From an uncultured Lachnospiraceae bacterium (GTDB lineage: Bacteria > Bacillota > Clostridia > Lachnospirales > Lachnospiraceae), in the NCBI GenBank assembly GCA_902783305.1, contig CACZQU010000509.1:1-16525 (forward strand): a DNA stretch of 16,525 bases. The letters are read 5' to 3'. Below the pieces are notes generated by a model. That model ran no database searches. It worked only from the letters and a program-made list of their open reading frames with translations, and was not told the DNA's origin. The first letter of the stretch is position 1; every line of letters starts with the position of its first letter. The translations under genes were made by a program, and so were the position numbers. Of this stretch, positions 16,430 to 16,525 are shown piece by piece.

Positions 16430-16479
16430 ATCTGACTTACAGTAAGGATCTGTGCATAAATAACCTATACATCTGACTT
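16430..16479 (-). promoter_or_regulatory. Pair of direct repeats upstream of the response regulator
   Basis: ATCTGACTT occurs at 16430-16438 and 16471-16479 (AAGTCAGAT on the coding strand). The spacing of 41 bp is near four helical turns. TA precedes both at a matching offset. OmpR-family regulators often bind direct repeats, so autoregulation is possible. I could not place a convincing -35/-10 pair. Confidence 0.35.
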
Positions 16480-16525
16480 GTCTAAATCCGCCCAGGCTGC
16501 GTTGGTCTCGTCTTCCGACTCGGTC
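16465..16525 (-). CDS. Possible C-terminal end of an upstream gene (partial)
   Basis: The window edge opens an in-frame minus-strand stretch of 19 codons followed by TAG (16467-16465). It would read TESEDETNAAWADLDKSDV. The composition is plausible for a protein end, and the spacing to the regulator start (72 bp) is reasonable. It is too short to identify, and chance openness cannot be excluded. Confidence 0.3.
   Translation of the reverse strand, partial: TESEDETNAAWADLDKSDV

Overview
The window looks like chromosomal core DNA from a Gram-positive member of the Clostridia, most likely the Lachnospiraceae. The reasons are the rpsT / lepA / hemW / holA neighbourhood, a DUF3048 (YerB-like) protein, choline/glucan-binding-type wall repeats fused to a D,D-carboxypeptidase, a CapA-like protein, strong AGGAGG-type ribosome binding sites, sigma-A-like promoters and a roughly balanced base composition. 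This placement is inferred from gene content and style, not from a database search. No rRNA, tRNA, CRISPR array, transposase, integrase or phage gene was seen.

Layout. (1) Positions 145-6692, minus strand, read right to left: lepA (elongation factor 4), a membrane-anchored protein with an acidic Ser/Glu/Asp tail, hemW (radical-SAM haem chaperone) and uvrA. They are packed tightly enough to be one operon, driven by a promoter at 6740-6768. (2) rpsT (ribosomal protein S20, plus strand, 7003-7266) is divergent from lepA. It has a near-consensus promoter and a bidirectional terminator, and it is bracketed by two related hairpin elements (6803-6876 and 7466-7513). (3) Positions 7549-12439, minus strand: an unrecognised 417-residue protein, a DUF3048 secreted protein, an exported trigger-factor-like FKBP foldase, and holA (DNA polymerase III delta), whose start overlaps the foldase stop by 4 nt. 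(4) Positions 12694-14160, plus strand: a secreted penicillin-binding D-Ala-D-Ala carboxypeptidase with N-terminal wall-binding repeats, ending in a very strong bidirectional terminator. (5) Positions 14304-16392, minus strand: an OmpR/WalR-type response regulator followed by a CapA-family membrane-anchored protein. The last 61 bases may hold the C-terminus of another minus-strand gene.

Functional themes. One is translation and replication housekeeping (LepA, S20, HolA, UvrA, HemW). The other is the cell surface (foldase, DUF3048 protein, carboxypeptidase, CapA-like protein, WalR-like regulator). The window is mostly ordinary core genome and I did not find a clear new defence or biosynthetic system. 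The least explained items are the paired hairpins around rpsT, which show a covarying base pair; the acidic membrane protein between lepA and hemW; the absence of gpr-spoIIP between rpsT and lepA; the exported trigger-factor relative with 42-bp tandem repeats; the CapA-like protein with an altered first motif; and the 417-residue orphan.
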